Positions 45,059 to 55,239 of a DNA stretch of 64,000 nucleotides are shown here, in pieces (the first letter of the stretch is position 1; the number at the start of each line of letters is the position of its first letter). The position numbers were made by a program, and so were the translations under genes. The notes beneath the pieces were generated by a model. That model was not told where the DNA came from and did no database searches. It saw nothing but the letters and a program-made list of their open reading frames with translations. This DNA comes from Dendrobium chrysotoxum (taxonomy: Eukaryota > Streptophyta > Magnoliopsida > Asparagales > Orchidaceae), in assembly GCA_019925795.1 (NCBI GenBank), contig CM034307.1:37473201-37537200 (forward strand). Reading direction: 5' to 3'.

Positions 45059-46198
45059 CTAAAATGGAGGTGAATCCTGATCAGAAGGAGGAGGTGGCTG
45101 TGATGGGTTGAAGTAATTATGAATGGCTGTAAAGTGGGCTCCAATCCAGGCAATGTCCTGGTCATGCTGCTGTTACTACTAAGCAGCATAGTCAATAAAG
45201 TATTGTAGGTCCTCAGCGTGTCGCTACTTCTAGGCAACAACATAGGAGTCGAATCTAGCCTCCCACTGATCAAAGCGTTGCACTAGATGGTCAAAAGGAG
45301 AAGCGATGCGAAGGGGAGCAGGTGCATCGGGTGCAGCAGGAACGGGAATAGCCTCTTCCTCTTCCTCTTCAACATCCGGGGCAGGCTCCGAATGTAGTCG
45401 GGTGCTGTGAAGGACATAGAAAAAATTGTTGGTGAAGAAGGATGGAGGGATATCGGGAGGGACTGGATACTGCAGGTCGTATTTGGTTTCTAAGGTATAT
45501 GCAATAATATGCCCTAAAGCTAGATTTGGACGACGTCTATGACCCGAATCCCTAATAGTGGTGAGGTGCTCGATGTATCGGATAAGAAGGTTAGTGGCAT
45601 TAAAGTTTCGGTGGGCCAAGATATAATATGTGGTCAGAGATAATAGGGGGGTGATGTGAATCCGATCCCCAACCTTTGGGATGAAGGAGGAACGAAGGAC
45701 GTGCTGAATGGTCCATACATCATTAAGGAGGAAAGTGGAGGCATTATCATGGTAGGGTGCATTCATATTTTGAAGAAAGTGATTGGCGACACTCCAATCA
45801 TTATCAGGGTCAGTAATAAGAGTGTAGATTTTATCGTCAGTCACAGAAAGTTGAAGGATGTTGTGAAAGTCTTATGCAGTAAGTTCCACGGGACGTTGAT
45901 TGACATAGGAGCGGAGTGTGGAATAGTTAGTAGAAATGGGCAGATTGGCGAAGAAAACTTGAAGAAGTTCAAGGCTGAATGGAAAGGCTAGGGTAAGGAT
46001 GAAAGTGAGGGAGGTGTGTGCGAAAAGATCAAGAACATGATAGGTAAGGGTGCGGGGGTTTACTATTTTTGACAGCGTGATCCCCACCTCAAGATAGCGC
46101 TCGAAGGCAACCTGATCGGCTGCATTGGGAAAGCGGGGATCAATATTCCCCCGTGAGGAACTCGTACCCTTTTGTCTATAACACTTCCCGCCAGCCAT
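45059..46198 (-). pseudogene. ORF3 downstream of pol in element 2 (putative plant transposon protein-like)
   Basis: From MAGGKCYRQKGTSSSRG (ATG 46198; another in-frame Met at 46210) the frame is open to 45230 except one stop near 45870. A frameshift then leads into the C-terminal stretch ending QPPPPSDQDSPPF with TAG at 45059-45061. Conserved with element 1: basic Ser-rich start, HVLRSSFIPKVGDRIHITPL, LGHIIAYTL, an acidic/Pro-rich linker (DVEEEEEEAIPVPAAP) and a heptad tail (HLVQRFDQWEARFD). No membrane segment is seen. The function is unknown; the domain resemblance is from memory. Confidence 0.7.
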
Positions 46199-46259
46199 TA
46201 GAAAGCACAAGTGAGGAAGAGTGGAAGGAGAAGTGTGGAAAAAACTGAAGAAATCGGCT

Positions 46260-46826
46260 GTTTAAATAGAAGTCGGCCGGATCGTCCCGTACGATCGCGA
46301 GATCGTCCAGGACGATATGAGCATTTATGACAGCCAGGACGATTGGTCAAAAAGGCAATCGGATCGTCCAGGATGATCAGATATCATCCAGGACGATTAG
46401 ACACAGGCGATCATCCTGAGGAGTCAAGCCAGACGACCTTTGACGAAAAGTATCATCCCGGATGATTAGGTGGATCATCCAGGATGATGTGCAATAAGTG
46501 TGTCGGACGGGCCGAATTCGAATCGTCTGGCTGCTGACACGTGGATCGTCTAGGACGATGTGGTGAATCGTCCAGGACGATGACTGATAATTAGCGCATG
46601 CTCAGCCGTCCGATCAGATCAGGAAAATATGGATCATATCATCCAGGACGATGTAAGGATCGTCCAGGATAATGTAAGGATCGTCAAGGACGATCACCAA
46701 TAATTGGTGTTCCTTAGCCGTATGATCAGATTAGGGACGATTTTGAATTGATCGTACAGGATGATGTTTGGATCGTCCAGAATGAAGAAGATCGTCCAAG
46801 ATGATCTATGGATCGTCCAGGACGAT
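46260..46826 (-). promoter_or_regulatory. Palindrome cluster plus TATA-like box upstream of ORF3, element 2
   Basis: About 15 recognisable copies of ATCGTCCAGGACGAT-like palindromes lie at 46281-46826. Three are perfect (46302-46316, 46567-46581, 46812-46826). In element sense they are followed by CTATTTAAAC at 46260-46269 and then the ORF3 ATG at 46198. The motif is the same as in this element's own U3. The layout is that of an enhancer-like array, TATA box and ORF, suggesting an internal promoter. Confidence 0.6.
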
Positions 46827-48145
46827 GTGAAGAAAATAGGAAAAAGATGGAAGATGGAGATGAATGATCAGGATCCAAAAAACACAACCATTAAAAAGAA
46901 AAAATAAAACCAAATGAAATAAAATGTGAAACGAGAACACAAAAGCAACGATTTTTTTTTATCAAGCTGCTCCAGTAAATCAGAATTTTTTCTTGATTTT
47001 AGATCCAAAAACCAATAAGAAGACGATTGACAGCGCTGAAATCTAGAAAAAGTTGGAAAAATTGACTTTCATAACTCCCTCCTCGGGCACCTTATAGATG
47101 AAAATCTCTTTCAAAATAAAAAACCAATTCATAAGAGAAAAAATTAGATTCAAAAAGAGATTCTTTCAAGCCTCGTTCCAGAAAAATATCTGATATAATA
47201 GTGTTACAAAGTAATAAATCAGAAATCAGGATTTTCAAACTCAAGATTTTGAAAATATTAAGTGGCGCACGAATTTTTCTAAGACATTTAACGATCTGAA
47301 TGGGAAGAAAGCTTGGTTTGGGCTCATTTTATGCCTCTTTTTCAATTTATTTAGCGCTTTACGCATCTTTTGATTTTTGATACACTTTGTGTATCTTTTA
47401 GTTTGGCGAGATTTCGTATCTTTTCAGCTTTGGGCTCATTTTGTGCCTCTTTTTCAATTTATTTGGCGCACTGCGCATCTTTTGTAAGCTTTCTCCCTCT
47501 CAAAATCATTAAAACATCTCAGCTGTAAAGTTACCTTCCAGGCATAGGAGACGCTCTCCATAATAAGGAAGAGTAATTCATAAAACAAAAACCATACACA
47601 TATGATAAGTGCAATCACTTGGTTTAGAAAAGCATAATAATGACTCAAGACTTTGAAAATACTATTCATATGAGGTAGATTACTATAGAAAGATAAAATA
47701 AATCTCTATTTCAAAAACTAATATTTTAATTTTGAAGAGGATATTTATCCAAAAGAAACAATACACCCGCAAAGGAGTTAGAGGAAGAGAAATAATCATC
47801 AATGTTTCTTCCCTTTAACAGATCCAGTGGAATCAATCACTGCTTACCAGCATCCAAATAAAAATAAGGTAAAACTCTCAGTCAAAAATCCAGTTTATCA
47901 GAAGTAGCGAGCAGTGATCGGATTTTGAAAAGAATAAAATAGTAGATAAAAGAGATGAACCAGTAAATAAAAACAGGTAGAAAATTATATCAACATAAAT
48001 ACTCAAATCAACCTAATAACAAGGCTAACATAGAAATCAGTAGAAGAAAAACTAAAAATAACAGAAAGCAAATAATCAAATCAAATAGCTAACTAACCGA
48101 AGCAGAATAAAAATCAGAGAAATAAAAAATCAGCAATCATCAAAA
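46827..48145 (-). other. Spacer between pol and ORF3 cluster in element 2
   Basis: No ORF is supported. 47310-47485 holds about six degenerate ~27-bp units of the form AAAAGAT(A/G)C(A/G)..AAA(T/G)..GCC (element sense), related to 14640-14800 in element 1. Confidence 0.5.
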
Positions 48146-49822
48146 TCAAGCATTTATATCAATCACTCCTAATATGGTCCTCAAAATGCTAAATGAGTCA
48201 AAGGTCAATGGTTTAGTGAATATGTCACCCAGCTGATTTTCAGTTGCTATATGATGTAGCTCAATGTCCCCTTTCGTAATATGGTTCCTAATGAAGTGAT
48301 GCCTTATATCAATGTGTTTGGTTCTAGAATATTGGATTGGATTCTTAGAGATGCAGATGGCACTAGTATTATTACACAGAACAGAAATTGTGCCCACAGG
48401 TAATCCTAAATTTAAGACTTGTTGCTTCAACCAAAGAACTTGGGCCACACAACTCCCTAAGGCAATGTACTCAGTTTCAACAGTGGAAAGTGCAACTGAG
48501 TTCTATTTTCTACTAGACCAGGAGACTAACGACTGTCCTATGAATTGACAAGTTCCAGAAGTGCTCTTTCTATCCACCCTACACCCTGTAAAGTCAGAAT
48601 CAGAATATCCAATAATCTCAAAAGAGGTACTATGCTTAGGGTACCAGATTCCTAGGTTTTGGGTCCCTAAAAGATATCTAAGAATTCTTTTAACAGCAGT
48701 CAGGTGGGACTCTTTGGGATCAGCCTGAAACCTAGAACAAAGACAGATACTAAACGTGATATCAGGTCAGCTAACCGTCAGGTAAAGCAGTGATCCAATT
48801 ATTCCTCTATACTTCTTCTAATCAACAGATTTTCCACTTGAATCCTTATCTAACTGAATAGAGGAGCTCATGGGAGTGTTGATTGGCTTGGCTTTGTCCA
48901 TTTCATATTTCTTCAAAATGTCCTTAGTGTATTTAGATTGATTGAGAAAGGTTCCATCATCCATTTACCTTATGCTAAACCCCAAAAAGTAGGATAATTC
49001 TCCCATCATACTCATCTCAAACTCCTTACTCATTATTTTAGAAAACTCATCACATAAATATTTATCAGAAGATCTAAAAATTATATCATCAATATAGATC
49101 TGGACAATGAGTAAGTTATCCCCTATTCTCCTCAAAAAAAGCGTGGTGTCTACGCTCCCCTTAACAAACTCTCTTTCTAACAGGAATGTGCTGAGCCTCT
49201 CATACCAAGCTCTGGGTGCCTGTTTCAATCCATATAAGGCCTTTTTTAATTTGTAAACATGATTTGGATATTGGGAACTCTCAAAACCTGGGGGTTATTC
49301 TACTAAGGTCTTGTTCTTCCTTTCAGCTACCCCATTCTGCTGAGGGGTCCTATGAGCTGAAAAATTATGACTAATCCCTTGCTCCTCACAGAAACTTCTA
49401 AACTTTATATTTTCAAACTCTCCACCATGATCACTATGAATAGTCAAGATCTCACAACCCAACTTCCTCTGAAACCAAGTGGAAAAGGACTTAAACTCAT
49501 CAAATGACTCAGATTTGTGTGACAGAAATTTAATTCAAGTGAACCTCGAGTAGTCATCTACAATCACAAACCCATAGACTTTTCCCCCTAAGCTGGCAGT
49601 GCTAATGGGTCCAAAGAAATCCATGTGAAGGACTTCTAAAGGTCTAGAGGTGTTAATGTCCTTAACAGAGTGAAAGGAGGACTGAACTTGCTTTCCTAAC
49701 TGATAGGCATCACACAGGTGGTCCTTAGTGAACTTAAGCTTAGGCACAACTCTAATTAAGTCCTTTCGGGTGACTCTCCTAAAGGTTTTCATACTGGCAT
49801 GACACAATCTCCTATGAAACAT
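48146..49822 (-). pseudogene. pol remnant of copia element 2 (protease absent; IN fused to RT by deletion)
   Basis: 49822-49535 is GAG-pre-integrase and the integrase start (MFHRRLCHASMKTFRRV, DDYSRFT). The integrase core continues to ERKNKTLVE near 49305 and then jumps directly to PPGFESSQYPNHVYKLKKAL of RT. The integrase C-terminus and the RT N-terminal half, roughly 960 bp by comparison with element 1, are gone. RT then reads WYERLSTFLLEREFVKGSVD with an intact YIDD box (about 49075). RNase H follows with NTSAICISKNP and ends LGVIDINA at 48146. The protease is missing entirely. Confidence 0.88.
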
Positions 49823-49830
49823 GCTTTGAT

Positions 49831-51387
49831 TATTTTAAAACAGATTCTACAAAAGGTGGAGGTGCATAAAATTGTGCTAACGTAGGAGGTGTTTCATGTT
49901 TCTCAAAAGCATTGATCTTAACTTTCAAAAATTCATTTTCTTTCTTTAAACTTGCAATTTCAAATTTCAAAGCACCATTGCTACTCTCCACTTCACATGC
50001 CATGTTGTCCAACTCTTTAAAAGCTTTTTCTAAATCAACATGTGTGATTTTCAATAAATCATGCTCAACAATTAAATCAGAATGCTTTTTATTCAGTTCA
50101 TCAAATTCATCAAGTAAAGACATATGATTGCTATCAACAGTGGAATGATCCTTAATCAAAACATCATGCTCTTTTTGCAAAGTCAAATAATCCAGTTTGA
50201 AGCTAGCATGGGTTTTCTTAAGCTTCCTATACAATGCATGAATTTTTTCAGATATTTTAAGTAATTGATCATAAGTAAGCTCATATACCTCTTCCTGGTC
50301 AGACTGAGCAGGATGATCATCAGCCATCAGACATAGATTTATTTCCTCCTCTTCAGCTTCAGTCTCAGAAGAGTCGGATGCAGAATCTGCCGAGAACGCC
50401 TTCTGAATCCACTTCTTGTCCTTCCTGAACTTGTGTTTCTCCTCACCCTTCTCCTTGCTTGGGTGAGTTTTAAGTGTAGGACAATCAGCCTTAATGTGCC
50501 AGGCTTCCTGCATTCAAAACAGACAGTGTCAGATGAATCCTTAAAATTTTTGTTGGACTTACCCTTGTTCCACTTCTGAAAGTTCTTGTGTTTCTTCATT
50601 AGAAAGGTTTTGAATTGCCTAGTGATCAAGGCAACGTCATTGCTATCAAACCCGGAAGCACTAGTATTACCCTCGTTGGCCTTCAATGCCATTATTTTCT
50701 CCTTCTTCTTCTCACCTGCATCAAGCTATCTTTGGTTCACCCCTTGCTCGTAAGCAATGAGTGATCCAAGTAAGCTATCAATAGAGTAAGTATTCGAATC
50801 TTTAGATTCAGTGATTGCAGTTATCTTAGCATCATATGAAGAAGGCAGACATCTAAGAATTTTGTTCACTCTTTCGTAGTTTGTAAGTTCTCTACCTAAG
50901 ACATGCAAAGAAGTGATGATTTGAGTGAATCTCGTATACATTTCAGAAATGATTTTAGTAGGTTTCATGGAAAAAGTTCGTAGTCATGAAGCAAAATGTT
51001 TAACCTAGACTGTTTGACTTCAGTTGTACCTTCATACGTGATGCACAATCTATCCCAGATTTTCTTACCAGTTGTACACATAGAGACACGCATGTAATCC
51101 TTAGATTTTAAAACACAGAAAAAATAATTCAAACATTTGGCATTCAATTGTGCTAAGTCACGATCATCAAAAGTCCAATCAGTAAAGGGCAGTTCAGTTT
51201 TAACATTGTAAACCATCATAAAAGGTGGTTCGTATCCATCCTTAACTAGCATCCACATACGATAATCAATTGATTGAAGAAAAGTGGACATGCGAGTTTT
51301 CCAAAAATCAAAAGGTATGTTATCAAATAATGGTGGTCATGTAATTGAGTAACCTTCAGCAGTATTACGATTACCAAAGTTAATCAT
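49831..51387 (-). pseudogene. gag and coiled-coil region of copia element 2
   Basis: Starts at ATG 51387 (MINFGNRNTAEGYSIT, then a stop). Then come open stretches 51291-50965 (WMLVKDGYEPPF, LCITYEGTTEVKQSRLNILL), 50968-50726 (TYSIDSLLGSLIAYEQGV) and 50692-50339 with a zinc knuckle CFECRKPG. A frameshift near 50505 leads into 50513-49830: acidic (DSSETEAEEEEINLCLMAD) and then ~150 residues of Leu/Lys/Glu heptads, probably a long coiled coil. Two frameshifts and two or three stops are the only breaks. The coiled coil ends FYAPPPFVESVLK at the deletion junction. Confidence 0.85.
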
Positions 51388-51428
51388 GGATCAAATTCAA
51401 AAGTTTTTAAACTTAAATTTTGAATCCT

Positions 51429-51440
51429 GCTCTGATACCA
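51429..51440 (-). other. Primer-binding site of copia element 2
   Basis: The minus strand reads TGGTATCAGAGC two bases after the 5' LTR end. Confidence 0.9.
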
Positions 51441-52116
51441 CTTGAAAGTTTGATAGGGATGTTAAGCCCTGATGAACTAGTCCTGAGGCTAACCAAGAGG
51501 GGGGGTGAATTAGTTATTTAAAAATTCGAGAGAAACAACAAAAATCTTTTCTATGATATGCAACGGAAACAAGTAAATACTCAAATGAAAAGATTAAACA
51601 CAAATTTCATCCAAGCAGATAATCACAGAAAACTAAAGTACAGAAAGTAATCAGAAAGAACACACCAAATTTTTATAGTGGTTCGGTCAACCTGACCTAC
51701 GTCCACTCCCCGGAGCCTCCCCTCTGGGTATTGCACTAACTCAAAGTGTCTCTCCTTTTGCTCCCACAGCAAGGTGGAGAAGCCTGTACAAAAACCTCCT
51801 TTCCATCGACACGGTGAGGCAGAGAGCCCAACCTCCTTTTGCTTCCTCCTGAAGCAGGCAGAGAACCTCAGACTCCTTTTGCTTCCTCCTGAAGCGGTCA
51901 GAGAACCCAGGATCTTCTTGCGAACGATCCTCTCACAAAGAACACTAACACGACTAAAGACGACGAGTGGAGAAGACGACTCTAATCCTTGCTTGGAGCA
52001 ACCTTCGTGAACCCCTCACGAACTCCTCCTCACAAGATCCTCTCTCTCCCAAACTCTCTCTCTAGGGTTTCTCTGGAAAGGAAAGTGGCAAAAAAATTTT
52101 CTTGTTGAAAGAAAAA

Positions 52117-52127
52117 GATCTTTTATA
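52117..52127 (-). promoter_or_regulatory. TATA box of element 2 5' LTR
   Basis: Minus-strand TATAAAAGATC preceded by CCTCC and, further up, by the palindrome array. The identical box is at 43824-43834 in the 3' LTR. Confidence 0.6.
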
Positions 52128-52159
52128 GGAGGGCTCAAAATTTGCCCTAAATCTCAACT

Positions 52160-52850
52160 GGTCAGCCTAGATCATCCAGGATGATCGATAGATCGTCCTG
52201 TACGATCAGTTTAAAATTAGCTGTTTCAGCCTGGACGATCTGGCTCTTCTGGACGATCAGTAGAAAAAGTTGTTCATATCGTCCCGTACGATTCTGCGAT
52301 CATTCAGGATGATTAGTATATTAAGGAATTTCGTCCAGAAGGCAGCTCTGGTCATCCAGAGAAACTTGTGCTGGATGACCCAAAAATGACTTTATCATCC
52401 AGGACGATCTAGATATCATCCTGTACGATTAGTTCAAAATGTGCCCAAATCGTCCTAAGCACCGCTATGGACGTACAGCTGAAACACACTTGACGATCAG
52501 GATCGTCTAGGACGATCTTGCGATCGTCCAGGATGATATGATCGTATCAATCAAGTATTAATTACTTTCCTTAATTACCAGAGTAATTTAGGCATGATTG
52601 TACTGGATCGTCCAGGATGATACACGTATCGTCCGGGACGATTAGACCAAATATTTTAAAATAAAAACTTGCCTAACTTGATCTGGCGGCTGAGAATTTC
52701 GGATTTGAGCATATCATCCCGTACGATGCAATAATCGTCTAGTACGATCTGCTTAATCAGACACACTTAACTTGGTCGCCCTAATTAGGGTTTCTATTTT
52801 TACTTGATCGTCCAGGATGATGTGACTATCATCCAGGATGATCTGAACAA
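52160..52850 (-). promoter_or_regulatory. U3 palindrome array of element 2, 5' LTR
   Basis: About a dozen copies of ATCGTCCAGGACGAT and derivatives (ATCATCCAGGATGAT, ATCGTCCCGTACGAT). The two arms ATCGTCC and GGACGAT are exact reverse complements around one base. Copies are irregularly spaced. The array ends just before the TATA box. Confidence 0.7.
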
Positions 52851-53033
52851 AAAATTGAACAGAAACTCTAATTCACTCAAGCTCTCAAGAAAAGAAAAAT
52901 AGTACACTTAGACACACTTGGACCCGATCTTGAGTTGGCTTGAGTTGCTCGTGATCTTTTGTGCCTGAAACGGGTTAGCCAAGCAAAACACAATAGAAAC
53001 ATGTTTGTCATCATCAAAACTAAATTTGCAACA

Positions 53034-53107
53034 ATCTCTCCCTTTTTGATGATGGCAAACATATGTGCAGTAGTTTGAAAAATAAAATAACTAGGAGATC
53101 GAAAAAA
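53034..53107 (-). mobile_element. 3'-internal stub of another copia copy outside the 5' LTR of element 2
   Basis: The sequence beyond the 5' LTR matches 44787-44860, the polypurine tract and adjacent 3' internal region, up to GATCGAAAAA. This LTR therefore once also served as the 3' LTR of a second copy, now cut off at an A-rich junction with CACTA sequence. Confidence 0.8.
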
Positions 53108-53640
53108 AATAAAATCTACCATTATCGGTAGACTTTCCAGCAGACATACATGCGCCAGAAAAAGAGGCAGACTAACCGGTGGAATATGTGCTGGTAACTT
53201 TATGGCAAAATTACTGGTGTAATTTATGTAGTAAAGATACCGGTATATATTATACCAATTTTTTTTGTCATTATATTAAATATTCTTACACAACTTCTGC
53301 CTGACATTACCAGTAGAATTACCGGCATAAATTATGTCGGCTTACTTAAACTTGACGAATACTTTCCAGCATATTATCCGTCGGTGATGCTACCAGCAAA
53401 CAATCTGCCAAAATTCTACCGATAGAAGCCCTATTTCGCCCGCTCTGTCATCTTTTCTCTCATTTTATTTCCTCTTCCTTTTGGTTCATTATGCTCTTAT
53501 CTGAGACATACGTTGAATGCCACCGCCATTGAGACCGGTCTGTTACCGACATTCACTGTCGACCTTGCCCATGTTCATCGCCATCCTTACTGAAGTTCGA
53601 CACCTCTGTTGATAATGTTCATCGCCGACCTTGCATTTCC

Positions 53641-54390
53641 CCATAAGTTCTCGGTAGACATTTTCAAGAGATTATAGCATGGTGTATGCATTTTGTTGAT
53701 GATACTCTTCTTGTTAAGGAGTTTAGAGAGGAAGTTGATGTGTATATTTTTTGTTAAGATTAATATCTTTTTGCTTTATTCATGGATGTTCTCACTAGAC
53801 ATTTGCAAGAGAATGTACCTTGGTGTATGCTTTTTGTTGATGACATTCTTCTTGTTGATAAGATAAAAGAGGGAGTTAAAGGTGAACTTGAATTATGGAG
53901 GTCAACTTTAGAGTCTAAAGGTGTTCACATGAGTAGATCTAAAACTTAATATATGGATTGTAACTTTAGTATTAATAGACCAAGTTGAGGGATTATGACT
54001 TCGTGAAATCAAGTCATTAATAAAAGTACACGTTTTAGATATCTTGGATCTATTAATGGTGAAATAGATGGGGATATTATTAATAGAATTCAAGTTGGAT
54101 TGTTGAAGTGGAGGAATGCATCGAGCTTGTTGTGTGATAGAAAAGTCCCCCTCAAACTTAAGGGAAAATTATATTAGATGGTGGTGAGACCTGCAATGCT
54201 TTATGGTACAAAATGTTGGAGCATAATATTAAGTTAAGTGTTACAGAGATGAGGATGCTAGGTGGATGAGTGGATTTACCCTTAGAGATAGGATATGAAA
54301 TGAGCATATATATGAAACGGTTGGAGTAGCTCCAGTGGAAGATAAGCTTAGAGAGAATCGCCTTAGATGGTTTAGTCACATATGAAATTA
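53641..54390 (+). mobile_element. RTE LINE reverse transcriptase fragment nested in the CACTA relic
   Basis: The plus strand encodes pieces matching the LINE at 27529-30695: LFALFMDVLTRHLQENVPWCMLF (about 53770-53840) with an FVDD box, ELELWRSTLESKG, STRFRYLGSI, EIDGDIINRIQVG and LLCDRKVPLKLKGK. An upstream stretch at 53650-53745 repeats the PWCMLFVDD segment, so part of the fragment is duplicated. Both LINE ends are missing, and there are many stops. Confidence 0.8.
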
Positions 54391-54679
54391 AAATCCATCT
54401 ATTTTCCTTGAATAACTTCCATCTTAGAAAGTCATGCGAGTGACCACTCTGGATTAGTGAGAGTGTATGGGCTGAGTTGAACAGTGCTTGGGGTAGCCCA
54501 GAGTATAGCTGGAGGAGGGACCAAAATAGATAGAACAGTGCTTCTGATATTGGGGGCATGGGTAATTCCCTTCATACTGGGGGTTTAGTTCTATATACTG
54601 AACACAAGCAATGTTTGGTAAGAAATTTTAAAAGATTTTAATAATTTACTTTAATATGAATTCTATTATAAGTCTATTA

Positions 54680-55239
54680 CAGAAAGAGGTGTTGGGTAGA
54701 GAACTGACCCCTGTTGAATTATATAATCATACTCACAACCAGCAGGAGGATCAGCAATGGGTTTATGAGCGAGCAAGGAAAGCCTATATAAGTATATAAA
54801 TTTAATATTTTTGATGTCATGTCTAAATTACTTAAATTTTTATTAACTTTCATAGGAGGAGTATACACGGCTTCGAGAGAGCCAGGCTGGAGCAGGTGAG
54901 GGTTCTTCTATTAGATCAGCATAATATTCTGACTACCGTACTTGGTCACAAGTAATAGGAAGAATGCAGCACAATAAGATTTATGGTTTAGGCTCGCAAG
55001 CCTATACATATGAGGGGCAGACATCTGGTGGCTCCAGCTTCTCAGTAAGTACCCAGGAGTCCTTATATAGCCAACATGTAGCTGCTCTTATAGCCGAACT
55101 AGAGCAGGTCAGGAAAGCTTAAGCTGACTGGTAGATGTAGATGTAGCAGCATATGTAGATACAACAAACTCAGCTGTTGGATGAAATGCAAAAAATGAGG
55201 GAGCAGTTCAGTGGAAAGAATACAGCTTCATCATAGGAG
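54680..55239 (+). pseudogene. CACTA plant transposase (Ptta/En/Spm-like) C-terminal exons, decayed
   Basis: The first exon piece reads VLGRELTPVELYNHTHNQQE and QQWVYERARKAY. A ~65-bp intron ends TTCATAG at 54856, and its donor has mutated. The second piece reads EEYTRLRESQAGAGEGSSI, WSQVIGRMQHNKIYGLGSQA and LLDEMQKMREQF, ending at TAG 55237-55239. The ELY(K/N)xTH...ERA..AYEEY pattern is known from plant Transposase_24-type proteins. Several TAG stops sit where the repetitive Q-rich helix expects CAG codons. The function would have been binding or cutting transposon ends. Confidence 0.65.

Larger units (their letters stand above)
43144..53033 (-). mobile_element. Copia element 2 (SIRE/Maximus-like), internally deleted
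   Basis: The LTRs are 51443-53033 (5') and 43144-44786 (3') on the minus strand. The primer site TGGTATCAGAGC follows the 5' LTR, and the polypurine tract AAAAAGGGGGAGAT precedes the 3' LTR. Gag, coiled coil, part of integrase, part of RT, RNase H and ORF3 follow in order. It belongs to a family related to element 1. It lacks protease and the integrase-to-RT junction, so it could have moved only with enzymes from another copy, or lost them after insertion. The ORFs carry fewer stops than in element 1, so it is the younger of the two. Confidence 0.9.
51443..53033 (-). repeat. 5' LTR of copia element 2
   Basis: Minus-strand TG at 53032-53033, CA at 51443-51444. Closely matches 43144-44786, mostly with transitions. 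Compared with the 3' LTR it lacks about 64 bp after CTCAAGCTCTC (near 52890) and keeps about 22 bp containing one extra palindrome (near 52290). Confidence 0.88.

Noticed and set aside
45656..45991. 111-codon plus-strand ORF
   Set aside because: Antisense shadow of ORF3 of element 2.
46281..46826. CRISPR-like array of short palindromic repeats
   Set aside because: Plant nuclear context, irregular spacing, no constant spacer length, and the same motif recurs in the LTRs of the same element. It is a cis-motif cluster.
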